Made by a program: the position numbers and the translations under genes. The notes under the pieces were generated by a model. It ran no database searches. It saw only the letters and a list, made by a program, of their open reading frames with translations, and was not told the DNA's origin. Source: Arthrobacter sp. AQ5-06 (GTDB taxonomy: Bacteria; Actinomycetota; Actinomycetes; Actinomycetales; Micrococcaceae). From it: 64,000 nucleotides of DNA. Shown piece by piece: positions 16,709 to 25,772 of this stretch (position 1 is the stretch's first letter; every line of letters begins with the position of its first letter). The stretch lies in assembly GCF_003287955.1 (NCBI RefSeq), contig NZ_QMKP01000010.1, positions 1 through 64,000 on the forward strand, read 5' to 3'.

Positions 16709-16721
16709 TCTGAAAATCAGA
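16709..16721. promoter_or_regulatory. Small dyad TCTGA-AAA-TCAGA between MFS and RraA genes
   Basis: This 5-3-5 perfect inverted repeat lies 29 bases upstream of the MFS start in the divergent region. It is a possible operator for the TetR regulator at 14665-15273, but short enough to arise by chance. Confidence 0.35.
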
Positions 16722-16808
16722 CTATCGTGGGCTGCATCGCCCCGCTTGTCATACGGAGCGCGCCCGCGGGCGCGCAGCCCACCACGACACTGAAAACCTG
16801 GAGATCCA

Positions 16809-17306
16809 ATGACCGCATCTGCTGCAGGCAACACCAACAGCCCTGTCAACACCGCCGATCTGTACGACGAGCGCGGCGAGGAACTGGCGTCCGTATCACT
16901 CCAGTTCCAGTCCCTCGGCGGCCGTTCACACTTCAGCGGCCCGGCGCGGACCATCCGCTGCTTCCAGGACAACGCCCTGGTCAAGTCCACACTGGCCACC
17001 CCCGGCAATGGCGCAGTCTTGGTGGTGGACGGCGGCGGTTCGCTGGGCACAGCCCTGATGGGGGACATGATTGCCGAGAGCGCCGTGGCCAACGGCTGGG
17101 CCGGCGTCGTGATCAACGGCGCCATCCGCGACCGCGAGGCGATCGCGCGGCTGGATCTGGGCGTGAAGGCGCTGGGCAGCAACCCGCGCAAGAGTGCCAA
17201 GGCCAGCGCCGGTGAGGTTGATGTGGAAGTAGTACTCGACGGCGTGACCTTCCGTCCCGGAGTCACCGTCTGGTGCGATCCGGACGGCATCCTCGTGGAG
17301 CGATGA
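16809..17306 (+). CDS. rraA: RraA-like protein (RNase E regulator / HMG aldolase family)
   Basis: The protein is 165 residues. The conserved RraA fold is evident: TADLYDE at the start, LVVDGGGSLGTALMGDMIAE, then the diagnostic VINGAIRDREAIARLDLGVKALG with the R-D pair. Family members either inhibit RNase E or act as metal-dependent 4-hydroxy-4-methyl-2-oxoglutarate/oxaloacetate aldolases. The G-x20-R-D-x(2) aldolase signature (GDMIAES... RD) seems present, so either role is possible. No aromatic catabolic genes are adjacent. Confidence 0.9.
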   Translation: MTASAAGNTNSPVNTADLYDERGEELASVSLQFQSLGGRSHFSGPARTIRCFQDNALVKSTLATPGNGAVLVVDGGGSLGTALMGDMIAESAVANGWAGVVINGAIRDREAIARLDLGVKALGSNPRKSAKASAGEVDVEVVLDGVTFRPGVTVWCDPDGILVER

Positions 17307-17392
17307 TCGCAGTCCTCCAGATGCGGCGGTGCTGGCCGGGTCCTGCGGCCGCGGAAGTAATATCTGGCAGTGGGAATGAAACGCGAACTAAC

Positions 17393-17413
17393 ATAGTTAC
17401 TGAAAGCAACTAT
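17393..17413. promoter_or_regulatory. Dyad ATAGTT-N9-AACTAT, MarR-type operator candidate
   Basis: Arms 17393-17398 and 17408-17413 are exact complements, and inner CT/AG pairs extend the symmetry (ATAGTTNCTNNNAGNAACTAT). It lies 34 bases upstream of the DHA2 exporter start, where a repressor would block transcription. The spacing and A+T-rich arms resemble MarR-family sites, but no MarR gene is adjacent. Confidence 0.5.
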
Positions 17414-17447
17414 CGAACGTGATCCCTTATTCTTTCCTGGAGAAGCC

Positions 17448-19106
17448 ATGTCCAAAACAACCGCTGTGCGTGCCGCCGGCGAAACCCTGACACAGCGTCA
17501 GATCGTCACCGTGATGGTGGGGCTCATGCTGGGCATGTTCCTGGCATCCCTGGACCAGACCATCGTGTCCACCTCCATCTACACCATCGCCAACGACCTC
17601 GACGGGCTGTCCCTCCAGGCGTGGGCCACCACCGCATACCTCGTCACGTCCACCGTCAGCACGCCGCTGTACGGCAAGCTGAGCGACATTTTCGGCCGCC
17701 GGCCGCTGTACTTGATCGCCATCGTTATCTTCCTGGTCGGCTCGCTCTACGCCGGCTCAGTGCACTCCATGACGGAACTGGCCATCGCCCGCGGCGTCCA
17801 GGGCTTGGGCGCCGGCGGGCTGCTGGCCCTCGCGCTGACCATCATCGGCGACATCGTGTCCCTCAAGGACCGGGCCAAGTACCAGGGCTACTTTATGTCG
17901 GTGTTCGGCATCTCCTCCGTGCTCGGCCCGGTGGTGGGCGGCGCGTTCGCAGGTTCGGCCAACATCCTGGGCTTTGACGGCTGGCGCTGGGTGTTCTTTA
18001 TCAACCTGCCGATCGGCCTGGCGGCCCTGGCCGTGGTGTTTATGTTCCTGCACCTGCCGGCCAAGCACGTGAAGCAGAAGATCGACTACTTCGGCGCGGC
18101 CGCCATCACGCTCGCCATCGTCCCGCTGCTCCTGGTGGCTGAACAGGGCCGCAGCTGGGGCTTTATGTCGCTGAACTCCTTCCTTTGCTACGGCCTGGGC
18201 GCGGTGGGCATCATCTGGTTCCTGCTGGCTGAAAAGCGCGCCGGGGACTACGCTCTGATCCCGCTCCGGCTCTTCAGGAACGCTACTTTTGGCCTGTCCT
18301 CGCTGTTGAACTTCATCATCGGCATCGGCATGTTCGGCGCCATCGCCATGCTGCCCATGTACCTGCAGCTGGTCAAGGGGCTCACACCTACCGAAGCCGG
18401 CTTGATGATGATCACCTTCACGGTGGGCATCCTGACCGGTTCCATCACCGCGGGCCGCACCATTTCGGCGTCGGGCACGTACAGGATCTTCCCCATCGTG
18501 GGTACTGGCATCCTTACCGCCGCCGCCGTGACGATGGGCCTGTCCCTGGGCGTGGATACGGGCCTCTGGGTTCCCGGCGTGATCGCCGTGTTCTTCGGCA
18601 TGGGCCTGGGTTTCTGCATGCAGCCGCTCACCCTGGCCATGCAGGTCTCCGTGCCGCCGAAGGACATGGGCGTGGGCACCTCCTCCGCCGCGTTCTTCCG
18701 CTCCATGGGCGGCGCAGTGGGCACAGCCGTGTTCATCTCCATGCTGTTCAGCCTGGCCGCGAGCCGGATCGCCGACACGATGAAGTCAGCCATGTCCAGT
18801 GCCGACTACCAGGCCGTGCTGCGCGACCCGGCAGTGGCGGCGGACCCCGCCAACGCCAAACTTTACGAGTTCTTCCAGGACGGGGCATCCAACGAATCGC
18901 TCAATGACACCAGCTGGCTCCATTCCGCCAACAGCGTGCTCACCCGGCCCATTACGGAGGGCTTCGCGTACGCGATCGACACCGTCATGATCACGGCAGC
19001 CGTCCTCACCGGGATCGCGTTCCTGATCAGCTTTGCACTGCCGAAAAAGAAGCTGACGGACCCGGCTGAGGCCGCGTTGGCCAGGGAAGACGCCACAGTC
19101 GCGTAG
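17448..19106 (+). CDS. DHA2-type MFS multidrug exporter (14 helices)
   Basis: This 552-residue protein belongs to the EmrB/QacA group. Antiporter signatures are present: motif D1 ASLDQTIVSTSIYTIANDL in helix 1, GKLSDIFGRRPLYL (motif A) and GVQGLGAGGLLALALTIIGD (motif B/C region), later FGISSVLGPVVGG. It should export drugs or metabolites using the proton gradient. ATG 17448 has TGGAGAAG just upstream. It is followed by a strong intrinsic terminator, so it is monocistronic. Confidence 0.93.
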   Translation: MSKTTAVRAAGETLTQRQIVTVMVGLMLGMFLASLDQTIVSTSIYTIANDLDGLSLQAWATTAYLVTSTVSTPLYGKLSDIFGRRPLYLIAIVIFLVGSLYAGSVHSMTELAIARGVQGLGAGGLLALALTIIGDIVSLKDRAKYQGYFMSVFGISSVLGPVVGGAFAGSANILGFDGWRWVFFINLPIGLAALAVVFMFLHLPAKHVKQKIDYFGAAAITLAIVPLLLVAEQGRSWGFMSLNSFLCYGLGAVGIIWFLLAEKRAGDYALIPLRLFRNATFGLSSLLNFIIGIGMFGAIAMLPMYLQLVKGLTPTEAGLMMITFTVGILTGSITAGRTISASGTYRIFPIVGTGILTAAAVTMGLSLGVDTGLWVPGVIAVFFGMGLGFCMQPLTLAMQVSVPPKDMGVGTSSAAFFRSMGGAVGTAVFISMLFSLAASRIADTMKSAMSSADYQAVLRDPAVAADPANAKLYEFFQDGASNESLNDTSWLHSANSVLTRPITEGFAYAIDTVMITAAVLTGIAFLISFALPKKKLTDPAEAALAREDATVA

Positions 19107-19459
19107 TTCCCTGCGGAATGAATGTCACGGGAGGCAGGTTTTCGAACCTGCCTCCCGTTTCTGTTTCCTGCAGTTCCGGGAATTTGGGCTACCGGAGGCA
19201 CCAAAAGCCGGCCCGGCGTGATGCGGCATTGCATTGCAGCGACGGCGGGCTGCCTCCAAGTCTTGAACACAGAATCAAGAACCCCTAACAGCCTCCATAG
19301 ACCCCTTCCGCGAATCCACCAGCCCCGCAAACTCCGCAAACTCCGCCCGTTGACGGCGAACTACGAGCGGCGTACAACTGCACCTAAGCGAGCAATCTAT
19401 GGCTATAGCTGCGCAGAAAGTTGTCATCTGCACCCCAGCAAAACCATCGAGGAGGAACC
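19107..19459. other. Gene-free stretch between DHA2 exporter and SRPBCC gene
   Basis: These 353 bases hold the exporter's terminator (19128-19160) and then about 300 bases with lower GC than the flanks. Near the end lie two TATA-like elements (TATGGCTATAGC, 19397-19408) that could serve as a -10 box for the SRPBCC gene. Reading frames across it lack ribosome sites and family resemblance. Confidence 0.5.
19128..19160 (+). terminator. Intrinsic terminator of the DHA2 exporter
   Basis: The 13-bp perfect stem CGGGAGGCAGGTT / AACCTGCCTCCCG (19128-19140, 19145-19157) has a TTCG tetraloop and is followed by TTTCTGTTT. It is the most classical terminator in the window. Confidence 0.9.
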
Positions 19460-19891
19460 ATGGTCAGATCAGTGGAAACGGTCACTGTAGCTCGGAATAC
19501 GGATGAAGTTTTCCGATTCGTGGCGGATCTCCGGAACGAACCCAAGTGGCATACAGACGTTGATTCAGTGCCGCCCGGAACCGATGCTGTTCCCGTCGTC
19601 GGCAAGACGTACCCGCTCAAGTTCAAGCCCTTCATGGGAGCCACTCACGGCACATTGACGGCGATTGAAGTCGAGCCGGGCGCGCGTGTTGTGTATCGCG
19701 GCGAGTTTGCCGGGCTCAAGCCTCTCATCACGTACACCATCCAGACAGCGGGGGAGGGGACGCGGTTTACGCGGTCGGTTGAGATGCGCCCGACGGGCCT
19801 GAAGATGCTCATGACGCCGGTGATGGCGCTCATGGTTCCGCGCAACAACAAGGCCGTTGTCCAGAACCTCAAGCGCGAGCTGGAGTCCTGA
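19460..19891 (+). CDS. SRPBCC (polyketide-cyclase-like) family protein
   Basis: The 143-residue START/Bet v1-type fold protein begins SVETVTVARNTDEVFRFVADL, followed by NEPKWHTDV. This matches small SRPBCC proteins that bind hydrophobic ligands; the catalytic role is generally unknown. ATG 19460 has GAGGAGGAA seven bases upstream. A CG-rich hairpin follows. No neighbours suggest a pathway. Confidence 0.87.
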   Translation: MVRSVETVTVARNTDEVFRFVADLRNEPKWHTDVDSVPPGTDAVPVVGKTYPLKFKPFMGATHGTLTAIEVEPGARVVYRGEFAGLKPLITYTIQTAGEGTRFTRSVEMRPTGLKMLMTPVMALMVPRNNKAVVQNLKRELES

Positions 19892-19912
19892 AGCGGCAGG
19901 AGCAGGGCGGAC

Positions 19913-19937
19913 GACGACGGCGGCGGGCGCCGTCGTC
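19913..19937 (+). terminator. Hairpin after the SRPBCC gene
   Basis: Stem GACGACGGCG (19913-19922) and CGCCGTCGTC (19928-19937) pair perfectly over 10 bp with a five-base loop, 21 bases past the stop. It is another member of the CGACGGC hairpin family. Confidence 0.65.
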
Positions 19938-20102
19938 CTCTGCTTCCCGGTGGTGGATTCGGCCGGGGTAACAAGACCCGAAGTGGAACGGCGGGCCGTG
20001 GCATGCCACACTGTTTAGCGCGCGTGCGCCGGCCGTCTGGGCTGGCATCCATGGCCGACGACGTCCGTACCGCATCCACCTAACCCCGATCCCAGGAGCA
20101 GC

Positions 20103-21542
20103 ATGCCCACCGCCAAGGAGCAGATAACCGCCAAGATCCCGCAGCGGGTGATCTGGCTGGCACTCGCAGGCGCGGTGGGCGGCTTCCTGTTCGGCTTCGA
20201 CTCCTCCGTGGTGAACGGTGCAGTAGACGCCATCAAGGATGAGTTCGCGCTTTCCGAGGCCGTGACCGGCTTCGCCGTGGCCATCGCCCTGCTGGGCTGC
20301 GCGGCAGGCGCCTTCCTCGCCGGCAAAGTCGCCGACCGCTACGGCCGCATCCCCGCCATGAAGCTCGGCGCGTTGCTGTTCCTGGTCAGCGCCATCGGAA
20401 CCGGCTTCGCCTTCGGCGTCTGGGACCTGATCTTCTGGCGCCTGGTGGGTGGCCTGGGCATCGGCCTGGCCTCAGTGATTGCGCCGGCCTACATTTCCGA
20501 GATTTCCCCGCGACAGGTCCGTGGCAGGCTGGCGTCGCTGCAGCAGCTGGCCATCACCACCGGCATCTTCGCCGCACTCCTGTCCGACGCACTCTTCGCC
20601 ACCACCGCCGACGGCGCCGACCAGGCGTTCTGGCTTGGCCTGGAAGCCTGGCGCTGGATGTTCCTCGCCGCAGCGGTTCCTGCCGTGGTCTACGGCTGGG
20701 TCGCCTACACCCTCCCGGAATCCCCGCGGTTCCTCGTGTTCCAGGGCAAGGAAGACGAAGCCCGCAAGGTCTTCGACTCCATCGCCCCGTCCGAAGACAC
20801 CGACCGGCACATCCGCGAGATCCAGGACGCCATCGAAGAGGACAAGCTGTCCGGCCAGAAGGGCTCGCTCCGCGGCAAGACTTTCGGCCTGCAGGCAGTG
20901 GTCTGGGTGGGCATCAACCTCTCCGTCCTGCAGCAGTTCGTCGGCATCAACGTGATCTTCTACTACTCCACCACGCTGTGGAAGGCCGTCGGTTTCCAGG
21001 AGAAGGACTCGCTCACCATCTCGGTGGCAACCTCCATCACCAACATCCTGGTCACGCTCGTGGCCATCGCCCTGGTGGACCGGATCGGCCGCCGGCCCAT
21101 TCTCCTGGCCGGTTCCATCGGCATGGCTGTTTCACTGGGCACCATGGCCCTGGCGTTCTCCGCCGCCGTGGGCTCAGGCTCCGAGATCTCCCTGCCCGGC
21201 GCCTGGGGTCCGGTGGCCCTCGTGGCGGCCAACGTCTTTGTGGTCAGCTTCGGCGCGTCCTGGGGCCCGCTGGTCTGGGTCCTCCTTGGTGAGATCTTCC
21301 CGTCCCGGATCCGTGCCCGCGCCCTGGGCCTGGCCGCAGCCGCGCAGTGGGTGGCCAACTTTGCCATCACGCTCAGCTTCCCTGTGATGGCCGCCGCTTC
21401 CCTGCCCCTGACCTACGCCATGTACGCGCTGTTCGCGGCGGCGTCGTTCTTCTTTGTGATGTTCAAGGTGCCGGAGACCAACGGCATGTCCCTGGAGCAG
21501 GCCGAGACGCTGTTTGTGCCCAAGGGTTCCAAGAAGGCATAA
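20103..21542 (+). CDS. Sugar porter family MFS transporter (sugar/H+ symporter)
   Basis: The 479-residue, 12-helix protein has full sugar-porter signatures: GGFLFGFDSSVVNGA in helix 1, DRYGRIPAMK and DRIGRRPILLAG (the two R-x-G-R-R loops), PESPRFLV after helix 6, and QQFVGINVIFYYS in helix 7. It is related to XylE, GalP and glucose/myo-inositol symporters; the substrate is not determinable. ATG 20103 follows AGGAG. It converges with a GNAT gene. Confidence 0.92.
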   Translation: MPTAKEQITAKIPQRVIWLALAGAVGGFLFGFDSSVVNGAVDAIKDEFALSEAVTGFAVAIALLGCAAGAFLAGKVADRYGRIPAMKLGALLFLVSAIGTGFAFGVWDLIFWRLVGGLGIGLASVIAPAYISEISPRQVRGRLASLQQLAITTGIFAALLSDALFATTADGADQAFWLGLEAWRWMFLAAAVPAVVYGWVAYTLPESPRFLVFQGKEDEARKVFDSIAPSEDTDRHIREIQDAIEEDKLSGQKGSLRGKTFGLQAVVWVGINLSVLQQFVGINVIFYYSTTLWKAVGFQEKDSLTISVATSITNILVTLVAIALVDRIGRRPILLAGSIGMAVSLGTMALAFSAAVGSGSEISLPGAWGPVALVAANVFVVSFGASWGPLVWVLLGEIFPSRIRARALGLAAAAQWVANFAITLSFPVMAAASLPLTYAMYALFAAASFFFVMFKVPETNGMSLEQAETLFVPKGSKKA

Positions 21543-21550
21543 CGCCCGGG

Positions 21551-22072
21551 TCAGAGCGTGAGCTTCATGCCCTCATGGCTGGCGTCAAAGCCGAGTCGTT
21601 CGTAGAAGCGGTGGGCGGCCGTCCGCGTCTTGTGTGTGGTCAGCTGCATCAGCGTGCAGCCGCGGCGCCTGGATTCGTTGATCGCCCACCCCACCATCAG
21701 GTTTCCCAGGCCCTGGCCGCGAAGGCTGTCCGCCACGCGGACCGCCTCAATCTGCGAGCGCCAGGAGCCCTGCCGCGAGATGCCGGGCAGGAAGCTCAGC
21801 TGGAAAGTGGCCACCACGGGGCCGTCAGCTGCCCCAACCGGCACGTACTCCCCCACCACGAGTAAATGGGACGGGTCGGCGTCGATCGCTTCGAAAGCCC
21901 GCTCGTAGGGCGCCATGTCGTGGCCCAGTTCGCGGGTGGCGCCCAGGGAATCGTCGGCCAGCAATGCCACGATGGCGGGCAGGTCCGCGGACACGGCGTG
22001 CCTGAGGCGGAAGGTCCCGCCGTCGACGACGGCGGTCAGCAAGGGGGTCGAGGCGCCGGGGTTCGTGGTCAT
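21551..22072 (-). CDS. GNAT family N-acetyltransferase
   Basis: The 173-residue GNAT fold has RLRHAVSADLPAIVALL at the start, acetyl-CoA motif VRVADSLRGQGLGNLMVGWA and a C-terminal AHRFYERLGFDASHEGMKL. The E-x-V-x-V...RGQGLG pattern is complete, so it is probably active on a small molecule or peptide amine. ATG 22072 sits almost directly behind GGGGAG, a very short spacing; no better in-frame start is apparent. Confidence 0.9.
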   Translation of the reverse strand: MTTNPGASTPLLTAVVDGGTFRLRHAVSADLPAIVALLADDSLGATRELGHDMAPYERAFEAIDADPSHLLVVGEYVPVGAADGPVVATFQLSFLPGISRQGSWRSQIEAVRVADSLRGQGLGNLMVGWAINESRRRGCTLMQLTTHKTRTAAHRFYERLGFDASHEGMKLTL

Positions 22073-22147
22073 CTCCCCAGCATTCCACAGCGGCTGCCGG
22101 CACCCACCGTACATTTGCGGGCAACAACTCTGCGGACAGGAATAATT

Positions 22148-22369
22148 GTGGGCGTCGTCGGCGCCTTCTCGATCATCCTTGCACCGCAAATCATGCAATC
22201 CCTGCAGTTTGGACCGGCATACTCACAGGCGCTAGGCATGGTCCTCCAAGTAGCCTTCCAGCTGGTCACGTTGTTTTTCCTGCCGTTTTCTGCCGCCTTG
22301 ATAGCCGCCGCACTGGTCGTGCGCCATCTGGATGGAGTGCTCGCCCGTGCGACGAAGCCTGGCTCCTAA
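22148..22369 (+). CDS. Small two-helix membrane protein
   Basis: The predicted product is 73 residues from GTG 22148: a hydrophobic segment (VGVVGAFSIILAPQIM), a short polar link, then a second long hydrophobic segment (ALGMVLQVAFQLVTLFFLPF...), ending in a basic tail RHLDGVLARATKPGS. ACAGGA lies about eight bases upstream. I do not recognise the family. It points away from the GNAT gene and ends ahead of the bidirectional hairpin at 22435. Confidence 0.5.
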   Translation: MGVVGAFSIILAPQIMQSLQFGPAYSQALGMVLQVAFQLVTLFFLPFSAALIAAALVVRHLDGVLARATKPGS

Positions 22370-22434
22370 TACGCGAGCGTCGCCGAAAAACGTAACGCCA
22401 GTTATTGGACTAATTGCGCAGGAAATCACAACGT

Positions 22435-22468
22435 ACGACGCCGGCACTCAAGTGAGTGCCGGCGTCGT
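22435..22468. terminator. Bidirectional hairpin between small membrane gene and mtlD
   Basis: Perfect 15-bp arms ACGACGCCGGCACTC (22435-22449) and its complement (22454-22468) enclose the loop AAGT. It lies between converging genes and can serve both. The ends again read ACGACG / CGTCGT. Confidence 0.8.
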
Positions 22469-22523
22469 GGTTGCGGGAGCGTTCCGGAAAACCCGCAGGT
22501 AGTGAGACAGCGTGCGGCGGGGG

Positions 22524-23687
22524 TTAGGCGGTGGCCTTCGCCCCTTCCGCCTGGCGTTCTTCCACCAGCGTGGACACGGCCGCGAAGAGGGGGTGCTCCG
22601 GAGCGAGCCCGGTGATCCTGGCCGTGGCGTCTGCCGCCGATGAGGACGCCAGGATCTGCGCGAGCTCGGTGGCCTCGGCGTCGGCGGGGTCGGTGAAGCG
22701 AAGGGCCGCGGCGATGGCACCCAGGAGCGCCTCGGGCACGATCCCGCGTTCGGCCAGTTCAGCCGCGGGGCCGATGAACCGTTCATGCCGGCTGAGCTTG
22801 CGCATCGGGGCGCGGCCCACCCGGTTCACGGTGTCCGGCAGGTGCGGGTTGGAGAACCGGACCAGGATCTTCTGGACGTAGGCTTCCTGCTCGTCGTTGT
22901 TGAAGCCGTGCTTGGCCACGAGAAGCTGCTTGGTTTCCTCCAGGACGGCGCGGACGTCTTCCGCGACGTCCTGGTCGGCCATGGCCTCGGAGATTTTCTC
23001 CAGGCCGGCCTCAAATCCGAGGTACGCAGCGGAGGCGTGTCCGGTATTGACCGTAAAGAGCTTCCGTTCGATGTACGGCGAGAGCTCGTCCACGAACGTT
23101 GCGCCCGGGATGACCGGCGCCGCATCGCCAAAGGGCGTTCGGTCGATGACCCATTCGTAGAACGTCTCCACTGTCACATCCAGGCCCTGCCCGGGCTCCT
23201 GGTTGGGCACGATCCGGTCCACGGCGGTGTTCGCAAACACCGCCGCGGAATCCAGGGAGCCGGCGGCGTCGTCCCAGAGCCCGGCAACTTCGGCCCGCAG
23301 AATGTCCGTGGCGTTGATGGCGTTCTCACACGCCATGACCTGCAGCGGCGCCAGCCCGGCGTCCCGCGCCGCAATTCCCCTGGTGATGGCGGGCGCCACG
23401 AACTTCAGGATGTGCGGACCCACGGCCGTGGTGACGATGTCCGCCGTTGCGATTTCCCGCACCAGTTCCGCGTCCTGCGTGCCGGAGTTCAGCGCGCGGA
23501 AGTTGTCCACGGTCCGGACGGTGGGGTTCTCCCCCACCTCGTGGACGTTGTAGCTGTCTGCTGCCGCCAGCTGGCCGATGAGCGTCTCCGCAACATCCGC
23601 GAACACCACCTCATAGCCGCCCTGGTGCAGCAGCAGCCCCACAAAGCCGCGGCCGATGTTCCCGGCTCCGAAATGCACCGCCTTCAC
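22524..23687 (-). CDS. mtlD: Mannitol-1-phosphate 5-dehydrogenase
   Basis: The 387-residue NAD-dependent polyol dehydrogenase turns mannitol-1-phosphate into fructose-6-phosphate in the cytoplasm. The start MKAVHFGAGNIGRGFVG is the family's nucleotide-binding site; NTVDRI-type and KLFTVNTGHASAAYLG motifs are conserved, the latter with the catalytic Lys and His region. The GTG start shares one base with the mtlA stop (TAGTG), so it is translationally coupled. It completes the route from the PTS product to glycolysis. Confidence 0.95.
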   Translation of the reverse strand: MKAVHFGAGNIGRGFVGLLLHQGGYEVVFADVAETLIGQLAAADSYNVHEVGENPTVRTVDNFRALNSGTQDAELVREIATADIVTTAVGPHILKFVAPAITRGIAARDAGLAPLQVMACENAINATDILRAEVAGLWDDAAGSLDSAAVFANTAVDRIVPNQEPGQGLDVTVETFYEWVIDRTPFGDAAPVIPGATFVDELSPYIERKLFTVNTGHASAAYLGFEAGLEKISEAMADQDVAEDVRAVLEETKQLLVAKHGFNNDEQEAYVQKILVRFSNPHLPDTVNRVGRAPMRKLSRHERFIGPAAELAERGIVPEALLGAIAAALRFTDPADAEATELAQILASSSAADATARITGLAPEHPLFAAVSTLVEERQAEGAKATA

Positions 23688-25723
23688 TATGCGTTCACCT
23701 TTCCGAACAGCGCCAGCACCTCATCCACGGACGTCGCCGCCTCCAGCTCGGCCACCTGGGCCTTGTCGGTGAAGACCTTCGCGATGGAGGACAGGATATG
23801 GAGGTGTTCGTTGTTGATGCCTGCCACGCCCACCACGAACTTGACCTGCTTGCCGTTCCAGTCGATGCCCTCCGGGTAGCGGATCACGGATACGGCGGAC
23901 TTCAGGATGTGGTCCTTGGCCGCGTTGGTGCCGTGCGGGATGGCCAGGTAGCTGCCCATGTAGGTGGACACGGATTCCTCACGCTCGTGCATTGCCGTGA
24001 TGTACCCCTCGTCCACGGCGCCGCGGGCCAGCAGGAGCCGGCCGGCTTCGTCGATGGCGGCATCGCGGGTGGTGGCGGTGCCGTTGAGGATGACGCTGTC
24101 TGCCACGAGGATGTCGGAAGGCGCGACGGCGGCTGCTTGTGTGCCGCTGCCAGCGGAAGGTGCCGCGTCCACGGGGGCGGCGGCGACGTGGGCGCCGTGG
24201 CCGGCGGCAGCACCGGCGTCGGGAGCACCTTCCGTGTTGTGCTCCCGGACCAGCTCCACAATCTCGTCGTACCGCGGGCTGTTCATGAAGTTATCCACGG
24301 AGAAATGCGCGGCGCTGGAGGTGACGGGCTTGGCTCGTTCGGTCAGGTCCTGGTGGGTGATCACAACGTCGTAGGTGTCACTGAGGTTGGCGATCGCGGC
24401 ATTGGTGACCTTGACGTCCGGGAACCCGGCGGCCTTGATCTTGTTCCGCAGCACCGAGGCGCCCATGGCACTGGAGCCCATGCCGGCGTCGCAGGCGAAC
24501 ACGATGTTCCTGATGGGGCCGGCCAGGACAGCCGTGCCCACGCCTCTACCTGCACCGGCGCCGGTCAGCACCGAAGAGACGGAGCTCTTTTTGCCCTTCA
24601 TCGCTTCCATCTTGGACGTGGCGTCGTTCAGGTCCACCTCGTCGCTGTGCTTGGTGGTCTTCAGGATCACCGAGGCCACCAGGAACGAAACCGTGGCGGC
24701 GAGTACAACCGCGAGGATCACACCGACGTAGCTGTCACGGGAGGTCTGGGCGAGCACGGCGATGATCGAGCCAGGCGCCGCCGGCGCGACAAGTCCGGAG
24801 CCGGTGACGGCCAGGGTTGCAATGCCTGTCATGCCGCCGGCGATCGCGGCCAGGATCAGCAGCGGGCGCATCAGGACGTACGGGAAGTAGATTTCGTGGA
24901 TGCCGCCGAGGAAGTGGATGATTGCTGCGCCGGAGGCCGAACCCTTGGCAAGGCCCTTCCCGAAGAACATGTAGGCCAGCAGGATGCCCAGGCCGGGGCC
25001 GGGGTTGGCTTCGAGTAGGAACAGGATGGACTTGCCCTGTTCCAGCGACTGCTGGATGCCCAGCGGGGTCAGGACGCCGTGGTTGATGGCGTTGTTCAGG
25101 AACAGCACCTTGGCGGGCTCGATGAAAATGCTGGTGAGCGGCAGCAGCCCGTTGTTGACCAGGAACTGGACCACGTTGCCGGCGCCGGTGCTGAAGGCCT
25201 GAACCAGCGGCGAGATGCCGTAGAAGCCCAGCATTGCCAGCAGTGCGCCCCAGATACCGGCCGAGAAGTTGTTGACCAGCATCTCGAAGCCCGGGCGGAT
25301 TTTGCCCTCCCATAGAAGGTCGATCTTCTTCATGGTCCAGCCGCCGAGGGGGCCCATGATCATGGCGCCGATGAACATCGGGATGCCGGCGCCCACAATG
25401 ACGCCCATGGTGCCGATGGCTCCCACCACGCCGCCGCGGACGTCGTAGACCATCCGGCCGCCGGTGTAGGCGATCAGGAGCGGCAGCAGGTAGGTGATCA
25501 TGGGGCCAACCAGGCCCACATTGGGTGCTCCCTCGGCGTTGGCGCCGAAGCCGCCCAAGGCCGGGACCGGGATCCAGCCCTTCTCAATGAAGAGGGCCGT
25601 GATGAGCCCCCACGCGATGAACGCGCCAATGTTGGGCATGATCATGCCGGACAGGAACGTCCCGAACTTCTGGACGCCGACCCGCAGGCTGGTGCGGGGT
25701 TTCGCAACTGTCTCTGTTGCCAT
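23687..25723 (-). CDS. mtlA: PTS mannitol transporter, fused EIICBA
   Basis: The 678-residue protein carries all three domains in one chain. IIC (residues 10-350, eight or so helices) includes the conserved GGIHEIYFPYV. IIB has the phospho-cysteine loop VFACDAGMGSSAMG with Cys near 411. A long Ala/Gly-rich linker (about 495-530) leads to IIA with the phospho-histidine in YLAIPHGTN near 597. It imports mannitol as mannitol-1-phosphate, using phosphate relayed from EI and HPr encoded 1 kb away. It is cotranscribed with mtlD and probably with the TetR gene upstream (49-base gap). Confidence 0.96.
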   Translation of the reverse strand: MATETVAKPRTSLRVGVQKFGTFLSGMIMPNIGAFIAWGLITALFIEKGWIPVPALGGFGANAEGAPNVGLVGPMITYLLPLLIAYTGGRMVYDVRGGVVGAIGTMGVIVGAGIPMFIGAMIMGPLGGWTMKKIDLLWEGKIRPGFEMLVNNFSAGIWGALLAMLGFYGISPLVQAFSTGAGNVVQFLVNNGLLPLTSIFIEPAKVLFLNNAINHGVLTPLGIQQSLEQGKSILFLLEANPGPGLGILLAYMFFGKGLAKGSASGAAIIHFLGGIHEIYFPYVLMRPLLILAAIAGGMTGIATLAVTGSGLVAPAAPGSIIAVLAQTSRDSYVGVILAVVLAATVSFLVASVILKTTKHSDEVDLNDATSKMEAMKGKKSSVSSVLTGAGAGRGVGTAVLAGPIRNIVFACDAGMGSSAMGASVLRNKIKAAGFPDVKVTNAAIANLSDTYDVVITHQDLTERAKPVTSSAAHFSVDNFMNSPRYDEIVELVREHNTEGAPDAGAAAGHGAHVAAAPVDAAPSAGSGTQAAAVAPSDILVADSVILNGTATTRDAAIDEAGRLLLARGAVDEGYITAMHEREESVSTYMGSYLAIPHGTNAAKDHILKSAVSVIRYPEGIDWNGKQVKFVVGVAGINNEHLHILSSIAKVFTDKAQVAELEAATSVDEVLALFGKVNA

Positions 25724-25772
25724 GTGCTTTCCTAACCGTCATTCCTGCAGCAGCGCAGGATGGGTCCGATAC

